Assembly (NCBI RefSeq): GCF_038008685.1
Contig: NZ_JBBOZQ010000001.1
Span: 4,030,001-4,094,000 of the forward strand
Direction of reading: 5' to 3'
Length of the DNA stretch: 64,000 bases
Source: Lysinibacillus sp. FSL W8-0992
GTDB lineage: Bacteria > Bacillota > Bacilli > Bacillales_A > Planococcaceae
The translations under genes were made by a program, and so were the position numbers. Below the pieces are notes generated by a model that was not told the origin of the DNA, did no database searches, and saw nothing but the letters and a program-made list of their open reading frames with translations. Of this stretch, positions 26,062-37,121 are shown one piece after another (positions within the stretch are counted from its first letter, which is position 1; each line of letters starts with the position of its first letter).

Positions 26062-26955
26062 TTAGTCTTTTTCAATAAAATGAATGTCCATCTTATTACG
26101 GAAATAAGTAAGTTGTCTTTTCGCGTAGCGACGAGAATTTTGTTTTAAACTTTCAATTGCTTCTTCTAATGTGCATCGACCATCTAAGTAATCATACAAT
26201 TCCTTATAGCCAATCGCTTGTATTGACTGTACACCTCGAATATTTTGCTGCCATAACCCTTTTACTTCTTGTAACAGCCCTTTGTCCATCATCAAATCTA
26301 CTCGGCGATTTATGCGATCATAAAGCTCATCGCGTGACATATTTTCTCCAAGCCCTAAAATCAAATGGCGATAAAGGGGGATTTCTCCACGATTATGTTC
26401 ATCTGAAGCTTTTGAAACACCACTTAATTCAATCATTTCTAATGCTCGAATAACACGTCTTGTATTATTCGGATGAATTGTTTCTGCCGTTTTCGGATCC
26501 AATGCTAATAGTTTTGCATGCATTGCTTCAGGACCCAACTTTTCTAGCTCCTCATAATATGCCTTACGTGCTACCTCATCTACCTGCTCCTCCGTAAATT
26601 GGAAATCATAGAGCACTGCTTGTACATATAACCCAGAGCCTCCAACAATAATTGGCAACTTCCCGCCTGCCTGTATTTCACTAATTTTGGCACGCACCAG
26701 TTTTTGATAATCCGCTACTGAAAATGATTCTGTTGGCTCTTTGAAGCTTAATAAATGATGTGGTACACCTTGCATCTCTTCCTCGGTAATTTTCGCTGTA
26801 CCAATATTTAAGTCTTTATAAATTTGCATCGAATCGCCATTAATAATTTCACCATTATACTTTTTTGCTAGCTCAATGCTCAGTGCTGTTTTACCAGAGG
26901 CCGTTGGTCCAACGATTGCAACAACCTCTGCTTGCTGAATTTTATTTTGTATCAT
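26062..26955 (-). CDS. miaA: tRNA dimethylallyltransferase
   Basis: Adds a dimethylallyl group to N6 of A37 in tRNAs reading UNN codons, the first step of ms2i6A, completed by MiaB (also in this window). 297 residues; P-loop GPTASGKT at about 16-23, [17 protein letters not shown] and GTAK/VPHHLL substrate regions, and the conserved QAIGYKEL near residue 243. It overlaps the upstream hydrolase gene by 14 bases, so translation is probably coupled. Confidence 0.97.
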   Translation of the reverse strand: MIQNKIQQAEVVAIVGPTASGKTALSIELAKKYNGEIINGDSMQIYKDLNIGTAKITEEEMQGVPHHLLSFKEPTESFSVADYQKLVRAKISEIQAGGKLPIIVGGSGLYVQAVLYDFQFTEEQVDEVARKAYYEELEKLGPEAMHAKLLALDPKTAETIHPNNTRRVIRALEMIELSGVSKASDEHNRGEIPLYRHLILGLGENMSRDELYDRINRRVDLMMDKGLLQEVKGLWQQNIRGVQSIQAIGYKELYDYLDGRCTLEEAIESLKQNSRRYAKRQLTYFRNKMDIHFIEKD

Positions 26956-27862
26956 ACTTTTTTAACCACCGTAATAAAACTTGATGAACCGCCTGATGAT
27001 TGTCTTCATTTAAAATTTCGTGTCGCTTATCTTCAAATAAATAGACTGTAACATCCTGTATACCTGCTTCTACAAAACGCTCTGCCACTGTATACACTCC
27101 TTGACCAGCGTCACCAACAGGGTCCTTGCTACCACTTATCAAAAGGATCGGTAAGTTTTTATTTATTTTTTCAATCTCTTTTTTTCGATTTAGCACCATA
27201 AGGCCAGCCGTTAAATCAACAAAAAATTGGTTTGTTGGTATAAAGCCACAATATGGATCATCGATATATTTTTGCACCTCATGCTCTACAGAACATAACC
27301 AATCATACGCTGTTTTAGCATTTGGAACTTGCTTATTGAAGCTCCCAAAACTCAATTTATTTAATAAAGGGCTCTCCAACTCTTTGCCCAGCTGCATTGC
27401 TAATACTTGTGCAACATAATGTCCAATCTTATGCAATGTTGAAACGTTTCCTGTTCCACAAAGTATAACGTTATCCACGCCATTGCCGTAAAGCTGAATA
27501 TACCTTCTAGCAATAAAAGAACCCATACTATGACCGAACAAAATGAAAGGCACATCGGCAAATTGAGCATGCATAGTTATTATCACTTCATGGGCATCTT
27601 CAACAACACGGTCAAAACCATTTTTCTCAGCGAAAAAACCTAATGTGCCGTTATAAGATGCTGTTTCTCCATGTCCACGATGATCATGCATCGTAACTGC
27701 ATAGCCTGCTGCACATAGTATTCGAGCAAATTTTAGATAACGTCCACTATGCTCTGCCATGCCATGTAAAATATGAAAATGACCTATGCATGGAATAGCC
27801 GGAGTCAATGTTCGCGTAAACACAAAATATCCATCCGACATTTTCATATAACGCTCTTCCAT
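26942..27862 (-). CDS. Serine hydrolase, monoacylglycerol lipase / lysophospholipase type
   Basis: Cytosolic alpha/beta hydrolase of 306 residues. Features seen: [10 protein letters not shown] near the N-terminus (oxyanion region), nucleophile elbow GHSMGS (about 113-118), acid in GSKDPVGD (about 245) and catalytic His in DKRHEILNE (about 276). This is the pattern of monoacylglycerol lipases and lysophospholipase-like S33 hydrolases. It lies between glpD and miaA with a four-base gap to glpD, so it is in the glycerol operon, and release of glycerol from monoacylglycerols would feed GlpK and GlpD. That link is inference. Confidence 0.85.
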   Translation of the reverse strand: MEERYMKMSDGYFVFTRTLTPAIPCIGHFHILHGMAEHSGRYLKFARILCAAGYAVTMHDHRGHGETASYNGTLGFFAEKNGFDRVVEDAHEVIITMHAQFADVPFILFGHSMGSFIARRYIQLYGNGVDNVILCGTGNVSTLHKIGHYVAQVLAMQLGKELESPLLNKLSFGSFNKQVPNAKTAYDWLCSVEHEVQKYIDDPYCGFIPTNQFFVDLTAGLMVLNRKKEIEKINKNLPILLISGSKDPVGDAGQGVYTVAERFVEAGIQDVTVYLFEDKRHEILNEDNHQAVHQVLLRWLKKYDTK

Positions 27863-27865
27863 TTA

Positions 27866-29512
27866 CTACACCTCCACATCCGCAAAACTTGTCGCATCTA
27901 TTATGGCTTGTTCTAATTGAGCAACATAAGTATTTCTTTGGGATTCTGAGTAGTGAAAACGCTGTTGCATTACTTGAATTACTTGCTCCTTATATCGTTT
28001 CACTGCATCAATATCAAAGTATAATAATCCCGTACGACGAATAAAGAAATCACAAGGTGTATAAACCATTTCCGCTTCTATACCATAGAGCAGCATCGCA
28101 TGTAACACGAGAGGCATCGTACTGCCATGCTCATGCAAATACTTTACCTGATCAAATAAAGCGTCAACATTTGTACCATACTTTTGCACAAGATGCTTTG
28201 CTTCATCATAATTCAGGCCATACTGAACACCCTCTCTAGCTTTATATGCAGTATAATCAGGGAAATTAATAGCATTAATGCCCTTTGCACCCGAAAGCGA
28301 CAGCTCACGTGTCATACATGGACTTGCATGCTTAAATTTATGTGTTTTGACAATTTTATCAACAATTGTTTCGGCCATTTGGCGGTAGCCTGTTAGCTTG
28401 CCACCAGCAATGGTCATCAAACCACTTGATGCTGTCCAAATCTCATCTTTACGCGAAATTTCAGAAGGGTCTTTACCTTTTTCGAAAATAAGTGGACGTA
28501 CACCTGCCCAAGAAGATTCAACTGTTTTTCTTGTAATTTCGGCTGTTGGAAAAACATTTTTAGCAGCCTCAATTAAATAATCTACATCTTGTTGTGTTGC
28601 AGTAGGGTGTATAGGATTTCCTTCATAAACTGTATCCGTTGTCCCTAAATATGTTTTACCATCACGTGGAATTGCAAAAGCCATACGACCATCTGGAATA
28701 TCAAAATAGACTGCCTGTTGCAATGGGAAGTGCTTTTGATTGAGTACAATATGGACACCTTTGGTCAGACGTAATTGTTTTTTGTCCGTACTTTTATCTT
28801 TTTGTCGTACTTCATCTACCCAAGGACCAGTAGCGTTGACGATTTGCGCCGCATGAACTTCCACTACTTTTCCTGTTACATGATCTTTTACTTTTGCCCC
28901 AATTAGCTTTTTCTTGTTATATAAAAATCCTGTCATTTCAGCATAGTTTACACAAAGTGCGCCATATTCAACCGCTTTTTTTAACACTTCAATTGTTAAA
29001 CGTGCATCATCGGTACGATACTCCACATAATAGCCGCCGCCAACGAGCTCATCACGCTTTAATAATGGCTCAAGCGCTGCTGTTTCTTGTGCACTCAACA
29101 TTGTGCGACGTTCTTGCTTTTTCACACCTGCTAATCGGTCATAAACCTTCAATGCTATTGAAGTCGTAAATGGACCAAGTGAACCATGCTTATATAAAGG
29201 CAACAGCATCTTTTCAGGCGTCGTTACATGAACAGCATTATCATAAACGATTTCGCGTTCACGCCCAACTTCAGCCACTACACCCATATCAAATTGTTTT
29301 AAATATCGAAGGCCTCCGTGAATTAGCTTTGTTGAACGGCTTGATGTACCAGCCGCAAAATCCTGCATCTCAATCAATGCGACAGATAATCCTCTTGATG
29401 CGGCATCGAGTGCAATTCCAGCACCAGTAATGCCACCTCCAATTACTAATACGTCAAAGCTATATTGCTCTAAATAATCCATAATTTTAGGACGGTTCTC
29501 AAATGAAAACAT
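27866..29512 (-). CDS. glpD: Aerobic glycerol-3-phosphate dehydrogenase
   Basis: FAD enzyme at the membrane that oxidises glycerol-3-phosphate to dihydroxyacetone phosphate and passes electrons to menaquinone. 548 residues; dinucleotide motif VIGGGITGAG (about 22-31), TKLIHGGLRYL, and NATGPWVD. Start at the ATG at 29512 (MFSFENRP), seven bases after GGGGGAG; a longer frame from 29638 overlaps the end of glpK and has no support. It follows glpK by 17 bases. No glpP or glpF is present and no antiterminator-type leader was seen, so control differs from B. subtilis. Confidence 0.96.
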   Translation of the reverse strand: MFSFENRPKIMDYLEQYSFDVLVIGGGITGAGIALDAASRGLSVALIEMQDFAAGTSSRSTKLIHGGLRYLKQFDMGVVAEVGREREIVYDNAVHVTTPEKMLLPLYKHGSLGPFTTSIALKVYDRLAGVKKQERRTMLSAQETAALEPLLKRDELVGGGYYVEYRTDDARLTIEVLKKAVEYGALCVNYAEMTGFLYNKKKLIGAKVKDHVTGKVVEVHAAQIVNATGPWVDEVRQKDKSTDKKQLRLTKGVHIVLNQKHFPLQQAVYFDIPDGRMAFAIPRDGKTYLGTTDTVYEGNPIHPTATQQDVDYLIEAAKNVFPTAEITRKTVESSWAGVRPLIFEKGKDPSEISRKDEIWTASSGLMTIAGGKLTGYRQMAETIVDKIVKTHKFKHASPCMTRELSLSGAKGINAINFPDYTAYKAREGVQYGLNYDEAKHLVQKYGTNVDALFDQVKYLHEHGSTMPLVLHAMLLYGIEAEMVYTPCDFFIRRTGLLYFDIDAVKRYKEQVIQVMQQRFHYSESQRNTYVAQLEQAIIDATSFADVEV

Positions 29513-29529
29513 ACTTTCTCCCCCATTAG

Positions 29530-31035
<1,506 letters not shown>

Positions 31036-31110
31036 TTAGGTTTTCTCACCACGCACGAGATTGCTGTAAGTTTTTCTTTTATTTACTGCGACCTCGATGC
31101 TCAGTTATCA

Positions 31111-33003
31111 CTACATTACCCGTTTGAACATTTTTTCCACTTCATAGGTTGTAAAATGAATTAGCACTGGGCGACCATGTGGACAGGTAAATGGATTGTC
31201 TGCTTCGCGTAAATCGTCTAGCAATGCAACCATTTGCTCTTTCGTTAAATAATGATTAGCCTTAATAGACTTTTTACAGCTCATCATAATGGCTGCTGCC
31301 TCACGCATTTTTTTAACATCTGCCTTTTTCGTCGTCAATACTTGCTCAATTAAATCCTCAATAATGTCCTGCTCCTCGCCATTTGGAAACCAACTAGGAT
31401 GCTCACGAATAACAAATGATGACTGTCCAAAATCCTCTAAAAATACGCCAACAGCCTCTAGCTGCTGTCTATTTTCACGCAGTATAAGCGCCTCGTCTGC
31501 TGCGTAATGGAAGGTCAAGGGAAGTAATAATGTCTGTCGTTCGTTCGGATTAACTTGCCCAACCTTTTCACGGAAAAACTCGTACTTAATACGCTCCTGT
31601 GCCGCATGTTGGTCGATTAAATAAAAGCCATCCTCCATTTGCGCAACGATATATGTCCCGTGAATTTGCCCTACTACTTCAAGAGCAGGGAATGGTTCTT
31701 TTTTAGGCTCTTCTATTTGAGATTCTTCTATTTGAGGTTCCTCATTTAGAAATTCCATGTGCTCTATTGGTGACTCTACTTCAACCTGATTTGTTTCTAA
31801 TTGTTGAATTGGTTGCCAGCTCTCTTCTATAACTGTAGCTGTTGGTGCTGGCTCCTTAACTGGCAATATGCTGGACTCTTGAACAGTTTGCGCATCATAA
31901 AGCTTTTCAACGATAGCATTCATTTTTTCGACATCCAGCTTCGGGGTAGGCTTCCAAATATTCAGCTGTTCTGTTGCAGGTTTCGGAATTTTTTCTTTCT
32001 TTTCCATTAGTGGTACACGCATAACTTCTCGAATTTTGCCACGAATCGTTTCTTCAATCAATTTCAGTAGCTCTGGTTCTTTACTTAAACGTATTTGGTG
32101 TTTGGCTGGATGAACATTTACGTCTGTTAAATAAGGATCACCTTCAATATAAAGTGCTACAATTGGAAAACGTTCAATCGGTAAATACGTATGGTATGCG
32201 TCGATAATAGCCTTTTGCACCAAATAATGTTTCACCCAACGACCATTAACAAACAGCGACATATAATTTTTAGAAGCACGCGTCACCTCTGGTAAAGATA
32301 TAAAGCCCGACACCTTATAGTCATGAGACTCCCCTTGAAATGGCACCATTTTTTTCGCATTATGCATACCATAAATCGCAGCAAGTACTTGCTGTACATC
32401 GCCTCGTCCATTTGTCTGTAGCAACTGCTGACCGTTATGTAGCAATCGAAAGGCAATTTGTGGATTACCAAGCGCTAGACGGTTCATAAGATCAATCGTA
32501 TGCCCAAGCTCGGTTTGTATCGTTTTCATATATTTTAAACGCGCAGGCGTATTGAAAAATAGCTGTGCCACTGTAATATCTGTTCCTTTACGCAATGGCC
32601 CAGGCTTTTGCACTGCCACATGGCCACCCTCTAGTTCCACATACGTCCCTGATTCACCAGTCGAAGTAATCATCGTCATTTTGGATACCGATGCGATTGA
32701 TGCTAATGCCTCACCACGAAATCCTAAAGTACGAATACGAAATAAATCATGCTCCTGATGAATCTTACTTGTTGCATGGCGTGAGAAAGAGATCAGTGCG
32801 TCTTCCTCATCCATCCCACTACCATTATCAATAACTTGAATTGAAGTGAGGCCCGCTTCTAGTAAAAAGACATCAATGGACGTACTCCCAGCATCAATTG
32901 CATTTTCGACTAGTTCTTTGACTACAGATGCTGGTCGTTCTACTACTTCCCCCGCGGCAATTCTATTGGATAGCCACGCGTCCATAATTTGAATTTTCCC
33001 CAT
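31111..33003 (-). CDS. mutL: DNA mismatch repair protein MutL
   Basis: Mismatch-repair ATPase and nicking endonuclease. The N-terminal GHKL ATPase (EVVERPASVVKELVENAIDA, DNGSGM, TLGFRGEAL) is complete. A disordered linker (about 330-430), rich in Glu and Gln, contains the near-repeats EEPQIEESQIEEPKKE. The C-terminal domain has the endonuclease motif DQHAAQERIKYE (DQHAx2Ex4E) and the CPHGRPVL motif of strand-nicking MutL proteins, so this is an active nickase, as in B. subtilis, rather than an E. coli type. 630 residues. It starts 14 bases after mutS ends, as an operon. Confidence 0.97.
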   Translation of the reverse strand: MGKIQIMDAWLSNRIAAGEVVERPASVVKELVENAIDAGSTSIDVFLLEAGLTSIQVIDNGSGMDEEDALISFSRHATSKIHQEHDLFRIRTLGFRGEALASIASVSKMTMITSTGESGTYVELEGGHVAVQKPGPLRKGTDITVAQLFFNTPARLKYMKTIQTELGHTIDLMNRLALGNPQIAFRLLHNGQQLLQTNGRGDVQQVLAAIYGMHNAKKMVPFQGESHDYKVSGFISLPEVTRASKNYMSLFVNGRWVKHYLVQKAIIDAYHTYLPIERFPIVALYIEGDPYLTDVNVHPAKHQIRLSKEPELLKLIEETIRGKIREVMRVPLMEKKEKIPKPATEQLNIWKPTPKLDVEKMNAIVEKLYDAQTVQESSILPVKEPAPTATVIEESWQPIQQLETNQVEVESPIEHMEFLNEEPQIEESQIEEPKKEPFPALEVVGQIHGTYIVAQMEDGFYLIDQHAAQERIKYEFFREKVGQVNPNERQTLLLPLTFHYAADEALILRENRQQLEAVGVFLEDFGQSSFVIREHPSWFPNGEEQDIIEDLIEQVLTTKKADVKKMREAAAIMMSCKKSIKANHYLTKEQMVALLDDLREADNPFTCPHGRPVLIHFTTYEVEKMFKRVM

Positions 33004-33017
33004 GGCGCTTCACTCCT

Positions 33018-35585
33018 TTATTTTTTAGCGTTAACTAATTGCTGTTGTAATTCATATAAAATATTAATGGCCTGCATTGGTGATGTGCCTAGAATATTCA
33101 CCTTCTCCAAGCTTTTCAAGACATCTGCCTCAGCTGAAGGCAACGCTGCTTCTTCTGTAAAGAGCGACATTTGTACAGGTTGTTCAACTACTTCTGGGGA
33201 CACAGGAATTTCTTTACCTGCCTCAAAGTTTTCGAGCAATATACGTGCTCTCTCTAAAATTTCCTCTGGTAATTGTGCTAGCTGGGCTACATGAATACCA
33301 TATGATTTATCTGCCGCCCCCTTTTTCACCTTGTGTAAAAAGACAACTGTTCCATTCTTTTCAGTGGCAGATACATGCACATTTTGTAAGCGAGGTAACT
33401 CTTTTTCTAAAGCTGTCAATTCATGATAATGTGTAGAGAAAAGTGTATTTGCGCCGATTTTGTCATGAATATATTCCATCATAGATTGCGCAAGACTCAT
33501 ACCATCATATGTGGATGTTCCACGACCAATTTCATCAAACAGCATTAAGCTATTTTGAGTTGCATGCATAATCGCATGCTGTGATTCTAGCATTTCTACC
33601 ATAAATGTTGATTGTCCTGCAGCTAAATCATCCGCTGCACCAATCCGTGTAAAAATTTGATCTGTAATTGGTAATCTTGCCTTTTCCGCCGGCACATAGC
33701 ATCCCATTTGTGCCATCACAACAATGAGTGCTACTTGGCGCATATACGTACTTTTACCAGACATATTGGGCCCCGTAATGAGCATCATGTTGTGATTTTC
33801 TTCGAGCACACAATCATTCGGTACATACATTTGCTTATTGAGCATTTTCTCTACAACGGGGTGTCGTCCTTCAATAATTTCAAGCGCACGTCCCGCATGA
33901 AATTCGGGCTTCGTAAAACGATATTTTTCAGAAACGCTTGCAAAGCTAAGCAATACATCTAATTCACTAATGCTCGCTGCTAACGCTTGTACACGTGGAA
34001 TGAATGATTTTAATTGTTCACGTATTTCAACGAATAGGTTGTACTCCAATGCCAAGCTTTCTTCCTCGGCATTCAAAATAAGTGACTCTTTTTCTTTCAG
34101 TTCCTGCGTAATATAACGTTCCGCATTCGCGAGTGTTTGTTTACGTTCATAGCGTGTTAAATCTGCCAAATGGATATTAGATTTTGTTATTTCGATATAA
34201 TAGCCAAAAATACGGTTATAGCCTATTTTCAAGTTTTTAATGCCCGTTTTTGCACGTTCCGCTTGTTCTAACTGGGCTATCCAGTCCTTGCCATTGCGAG
34301 ACGCATAACGCAGTTCATCTAATCGTTCATTATAGCCATCTCGGATAACATCACCTTCTTTAATAGTGATTGGTGGGTTATCTGTAATAGCAAGTGCCAA
34401 TAAAGCCTCAACGTCAGCACATGTATCGAGTGCTGCACCTAACTTGTGCAATGTTTCTTTATTTGCTCCAATTAACTGTTGTTGAATAACTGGAACTTGT
34501 CGTAATGAATCGCGAAGCTGTGCTAAATCGCGCCCGCCTACATTGCCAAACGCCACACGACCAGCTAAACGTTCTAAATCATATACTTGTTTTAGAGAGA
34601 TTTGTAATTCCGATCTTACAAAATATTCTTCTAACAAATCACTAACCATCGCAAGTCTATCCTCAATAGCTGAGCGTGATGCTAACGGTTGATGTAGCCA
34701 CTGCTTCAGCTTACGCCCACCCATCGCTGTAACAGTGTCATCTAATAGCCATAACAATGTACCTTTTTGGTCGCCGCCACGAATGGACTGAATCAGTTCT
34801 AAGTTTCGCTTTGAGCTAGAATCGATGCGTAGATAGTTTTTCATTTCATTGAAGGTAAACGCTTGAATATGAGAAAGTGAACGCATTTGTGTCTTATCGA
34901 TATAATGAAGCAAACGAAGGCAAGCTAACTGTATAGTTGCTGGAACCGCTTCTAAATAGTTCACCGCTTTGTCCATCACCATTTCATCTTCTTCAACGGA
35001 TAGGACAATGCCAAAATTCATTGCATGTTCTGCCAACAAAAGCTGTAAGCTCTCTGTTACGATTAATTCTCGAATACCATATGCCTGCATCTGCATCAGA
35101 AGTGCCTTGCCATCCCCTTCAATTGTTGACGCTATTGCTTCACCTGTAGATAGATCCAAGTAGGCATAGCCAAATGTCGTGGCATCCAATTGTTCTGCTG
35201 CGCCTATAAAATGATTGGTTTTACCATCTAGCGCCTTACCTTCCATAATAGTACCTGGCGTAATAAGTTGGACTACTTCACGTTTGACTACACCTTTTGC
35301 TAGCTTAGGATCTTCCGTTTGCTCACAAATTGCAACCTTATAGCCTTTTTGCACAAGTGTTTCAATATAATTTTTTGCCGAGTGATGTGGTACCCCACAC
35401 ATTGGAATACGCTCCTTAGCGCCTGCATCTCGACTCGTTAATGTAATTTCTAAAATTTGTGATGCATTAATTGCATCTTCAAAAAACATTTCGTAAAAGT
35501 CACCTAATCTAAAAAATAAAAAGGCATCCTTATAATCTTCTTTTACTTGCAAATATTGTTGCATCATTGGTGTATAAGTTGTCAT
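33018..35585 (-). CDS. mutS: DNA mismatch repair protein MutS
   Basis: Recognises mismatches and small loops and recruits MutL and the clamp. 855 residues. N-terminal mismatch-binding domain with the phenylalanine wedge in FYEMF (about 31-35), then connector, core and clamp (residues about 130-560), and the ATPase domain with Walker A GPNMSGKST (about 607), the DEIGRGTST motif and STHYHELT. The C-terminal tail carries the probable beta-clamp interaction motif QMSLF (about 800). Preceded by cotE at 295 bases with a terminator in between, so mutS has its own promoter. Confidence 0.97.
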   Translation of the reverse strand: MTTYTPMMQQYLQVKEDYKDAFLFFRLGDFYEMFFEDAINASQILEITLTSRDAGAKERIPMCGVPHHSAKNYIETLVQKGYKVAICEQTEDPKLAKGVVKREVVQLITPGTIMEGKALDGKTNHFIGAAEQLDATTFGYAYLDLSTGEAIASTIEGDGKALLMQMQAYGIRELIVTESLQLLLAEHAMNFGIVLSVEEDEMVMDKAVNYLEAVPATIQLACLRLLHYIDKTQMRSLSHIQAFTFNEMKNYLRIDSSSKRNLELIQSIRGGDQKGTLLWLLDDTVTAMGGRKLKQWLHQPLASRSAIEDRLAMVSDLLEEYFVRSELQISLKQVYDLERLAGRVAFGNVGGRDLAQLRDSLRQVPVIQQQLIGANKETLHKLGAALDTCADVEALLALAITDNPPITIKEGDVIRDGYNERLDELRYASRNGKDWIAQLEQAERAKTGIKNLKIGYNRIFGYYIEITKSNIHLADLTRYERKQTLANAERYITQELKEKESLILNAEEESLALEYNLFVEIREQLKSFIPRVQALAASISELDVLLSFASVSEKYRFTKPEFHAGRALEIIEGRHPVVEKMLNKQMYVPNDCVLEENHNMMLITGPNMSGKSTYMRQVALIVVMAQMGCYVPAEKARLPITDQIFTRIGAADDLAAGQSTFMVEMLESQHAIMHATQNSLMLFDEIGRGTSTYDGMSLAQSMMEYIHDKIGANTLFSTHYHELTALEKELPRLQNVHVSATEKNGTVVFLHKVKKGAADKSYGIHVAQLAQLPEEILERARILLENFEAGKEIPVSPEVVEQPVQMSLFTEEAALPSAEADVLKSLEKVNILGTSPMQAINILYELQQQLVNAKK

Positions 35586-35802
35586 TTAAAAATTCCCTCG
35601 CTCTTGCCATTTAAATCAAATACGCATTGGCATATTTGCGTTTAGATAAATTTTGTATTGTGCTATGGGTATGTACACTTGTAGTTACGTTAGCAATTGC
35701 TACTTAGAGCGATAAATCTAGGCTAACATATTAACACCTTCTAAAGGCTGAACTATCCATTGAGTGCTTCTTCCCCTAATCGTTATATTTATTATAACAA
35801 AA

Positions 35803-35859
35803 GATACATGCGAAACGCTTATTTCACCTTTGTAAAGATGCTAGCATTTCGCATGTATC
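35803..35859 (-). terminator. Terminator of cotE
   Basis: Minus strand GATACATGCGAAATGCT and AGCGTTTCGCATGTATC (one mismatch) around a 23-base loop, followed by TTTTGTT. Confidence 0.75.
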
Positions 35860-35879
35860 AAAAAATATTATCTTGTATA

Positions 35880-36473
35880 TTATCTTGGACGTTCGTCAGG
35901 AAACGATGAGGACTCTAAAACGAATCTTCCTTCACTACTTGAGCTAGAAGAACTGGAACTAGAGCTTGACGATGAAGATGATGAAGATGAACTTTCATCA
36001 TTAAAATTCCATTCCTCTTCGAAATCTAGCGGATGTACACTAATACAAATTGTCATTTCACCCATTACTTCAACGACAGTCTCACGTTCTACTACAATTT
36101 CAAATTTTGTTCCACATGGAGAAATTACCGCTTCCATGCAATTTGGTTCTTGTATTACACGCACACGCACATCATCGCCAACTGTTACTTCGCCATCTCT
36201 AAAATTAAGCTTTACTTTGTCTTTATAGTGAACCGTTTCTGAAAACACTGCTGTTTTCGAATGATTACTATAAGCATACCATACATTGACATCAAACTTT
36301 CCTGACACTTCTACAAATTTACCGACTTTTTTTGCTGAACAAGTATGGTTGATTACCCAGCAACCGAGAATACTCGTCGGTTTATTTGTTGGACATAACG
36401 TTACACGTTCTTCCGTTCTCTTCTTCCCTTTGGCAACTACTGCTTTCGTCACGATTTGTCGTAAACGTTTCAG
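35880..36473 (-). CDS. cotE: Outer spore coat morphogenetic protein CotE, poly-Ser tail
   Basis: Directs assembly of the outer spore coat. The family core is clear: IVTKAVVAKGKK, SILGCWVINH, GKFDVNVWYAYSNHSKT, VIQEPNCMEAVISPCG. After about residue 165 comes an acidic segment (DFEEEWNFND) and 20 consecutive Ser residues encoded by all six Ser codons, then a short end; B. subtilis CotE has an acidic end instead. Start: AAGGAGGA is followed by CTG at 36473 at ideal spacing. GTG at 36500 and ATG at 36536 are in frame but have no usable ribosome site. A CATATGAT sigma-E-like -10 at 36504-36511 would place the transcript start near 36497, which excludes both. I therefore prefer CTG, with moderate certainty. 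Confidence 0.85.
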   Translation of the reverse strand: MKRLRQIVTKAVVAKGKKRTEERVTLCPTNKPTSILGCWVINHTCSAKKVGKFVEVSGKFDVNVWYAYSNHSKTAVFSETVHYKDKVKLNFRDGEVTVGDDVRVRVIQEPNCMEAVISPCGTKFEIVVERETVVEVMGEMTICISVHPLDFEEEWNFNDESSSSSSSSSSSSSSSSSSSSEGRFVLESSSFPDERPR

Positions 36474-36503
36474 CGCAATTCCTCCTTCGACTCTTTTCAC
36501 TCC

Positions 36504-36511
36504 ATCATATG
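36504..36511 (-). promoter_or_regulatory. Sigma-E-like -10 element before cotE
   Basis: Minus strand CATATGAT fits the sigma-E -10 pattern CATANNNT. I do not find a good -35 at the usual spacing. B. subtilis cotE has a sigma-E promoter. Confidence 0.35.
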
Positions 36512-36641
36512 CAGGTAGCGCCCATTGGGTGAACATATTTCATAGAATCGAATTGACTTCCTTTATACATTTTTGCATTCAACAGCTTTAGTAGAGGCTT
36601 TCATTATGTGTAAACCCCTTGCTAAATTGCTTCATAAAAAT

Positions 36642-36665
36642 AGCCCGAATGCAGTCATTCGGGCT
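36642..36665 (-). terminator. Terminator of ricA
   Basis: AGCCCGAATG and CATTCGGGCT, perfect 10-base arms around four bases; minus-strand tail ATTTTTATG. Confidence 0.85.
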
Positions 36666-36683
36666 GTTTCTTCTATTATTTAT

Positions 36684-37121
36684 TTATGAACAGCTACCTG
36701 GTTGAGAATTTTGTACATAAGAGCCAGTTTCACCACGTAACACATCGCCACCTGTTGAACGCACAATTTCATTTGTAACGTTATTGGCAATTGTGTTTGA
36801 CACTAATTGTAATAAGTCATTCACATCACCTTGTGATTCTTTAAATTGCTGCACGACAGGAATGGCATTAATTTCTTCTTCGATTTTTTCTATTTTGTCT
36901 TCGATCATTTTTAATGCTTTTTCTTTACCTAAGTGCTGGAAGTTTACTGCTTGTTTTTGCAAGCTTTTTAAACTAGCAATACGTTCACGAACAAGTTGAT
37001 TTTCATTAATTTGTGCTTCAGCTTTTTTAAAAAAATCAACTTCCGGTGTATTCGCAATCATATGCGCAATTTCATGGGATTTTTTAATTAAATCTTCTTT
37101 TGTATACAATACTTGTGTCAT
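36684..37121 (-). CDS. ricA: RicA/YmcA, YlbF-family regulator of mRNA processing and biofilm
   Basis: Helical protein of 145 residues, part of the RicA-RicF-RicT (YmcA-YlbF-YaaT) complex that binds iron-sulfur clusters and directs RNase Y cleavage, affecting competence, sporulation and biofilm in B. subtilis. The YlbF-like helical core covers about 10-115. The short C-terminal tail ends in PGSCS, with the Cys that in the family helps hold a cluster. It lies directly behind miaB (TAA then ATG adjacent), as in B. subtilis. RNase Y and YmdB are also in this window. Confidence 0.92.
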   Translation of the reverse strand: MTQVLYTKEDLIKKSHEIAHMIANTPEVDFFKKAEAQINENQLVRERIASLKSLQKQAVNFQHLGKEKALKMIEDKIEKIEEEINAIPVVQQFKESQGDVNDLLQLVSNTIANNVTNEIVRSTGGDVLRGETGSYVQNSQPGSCS

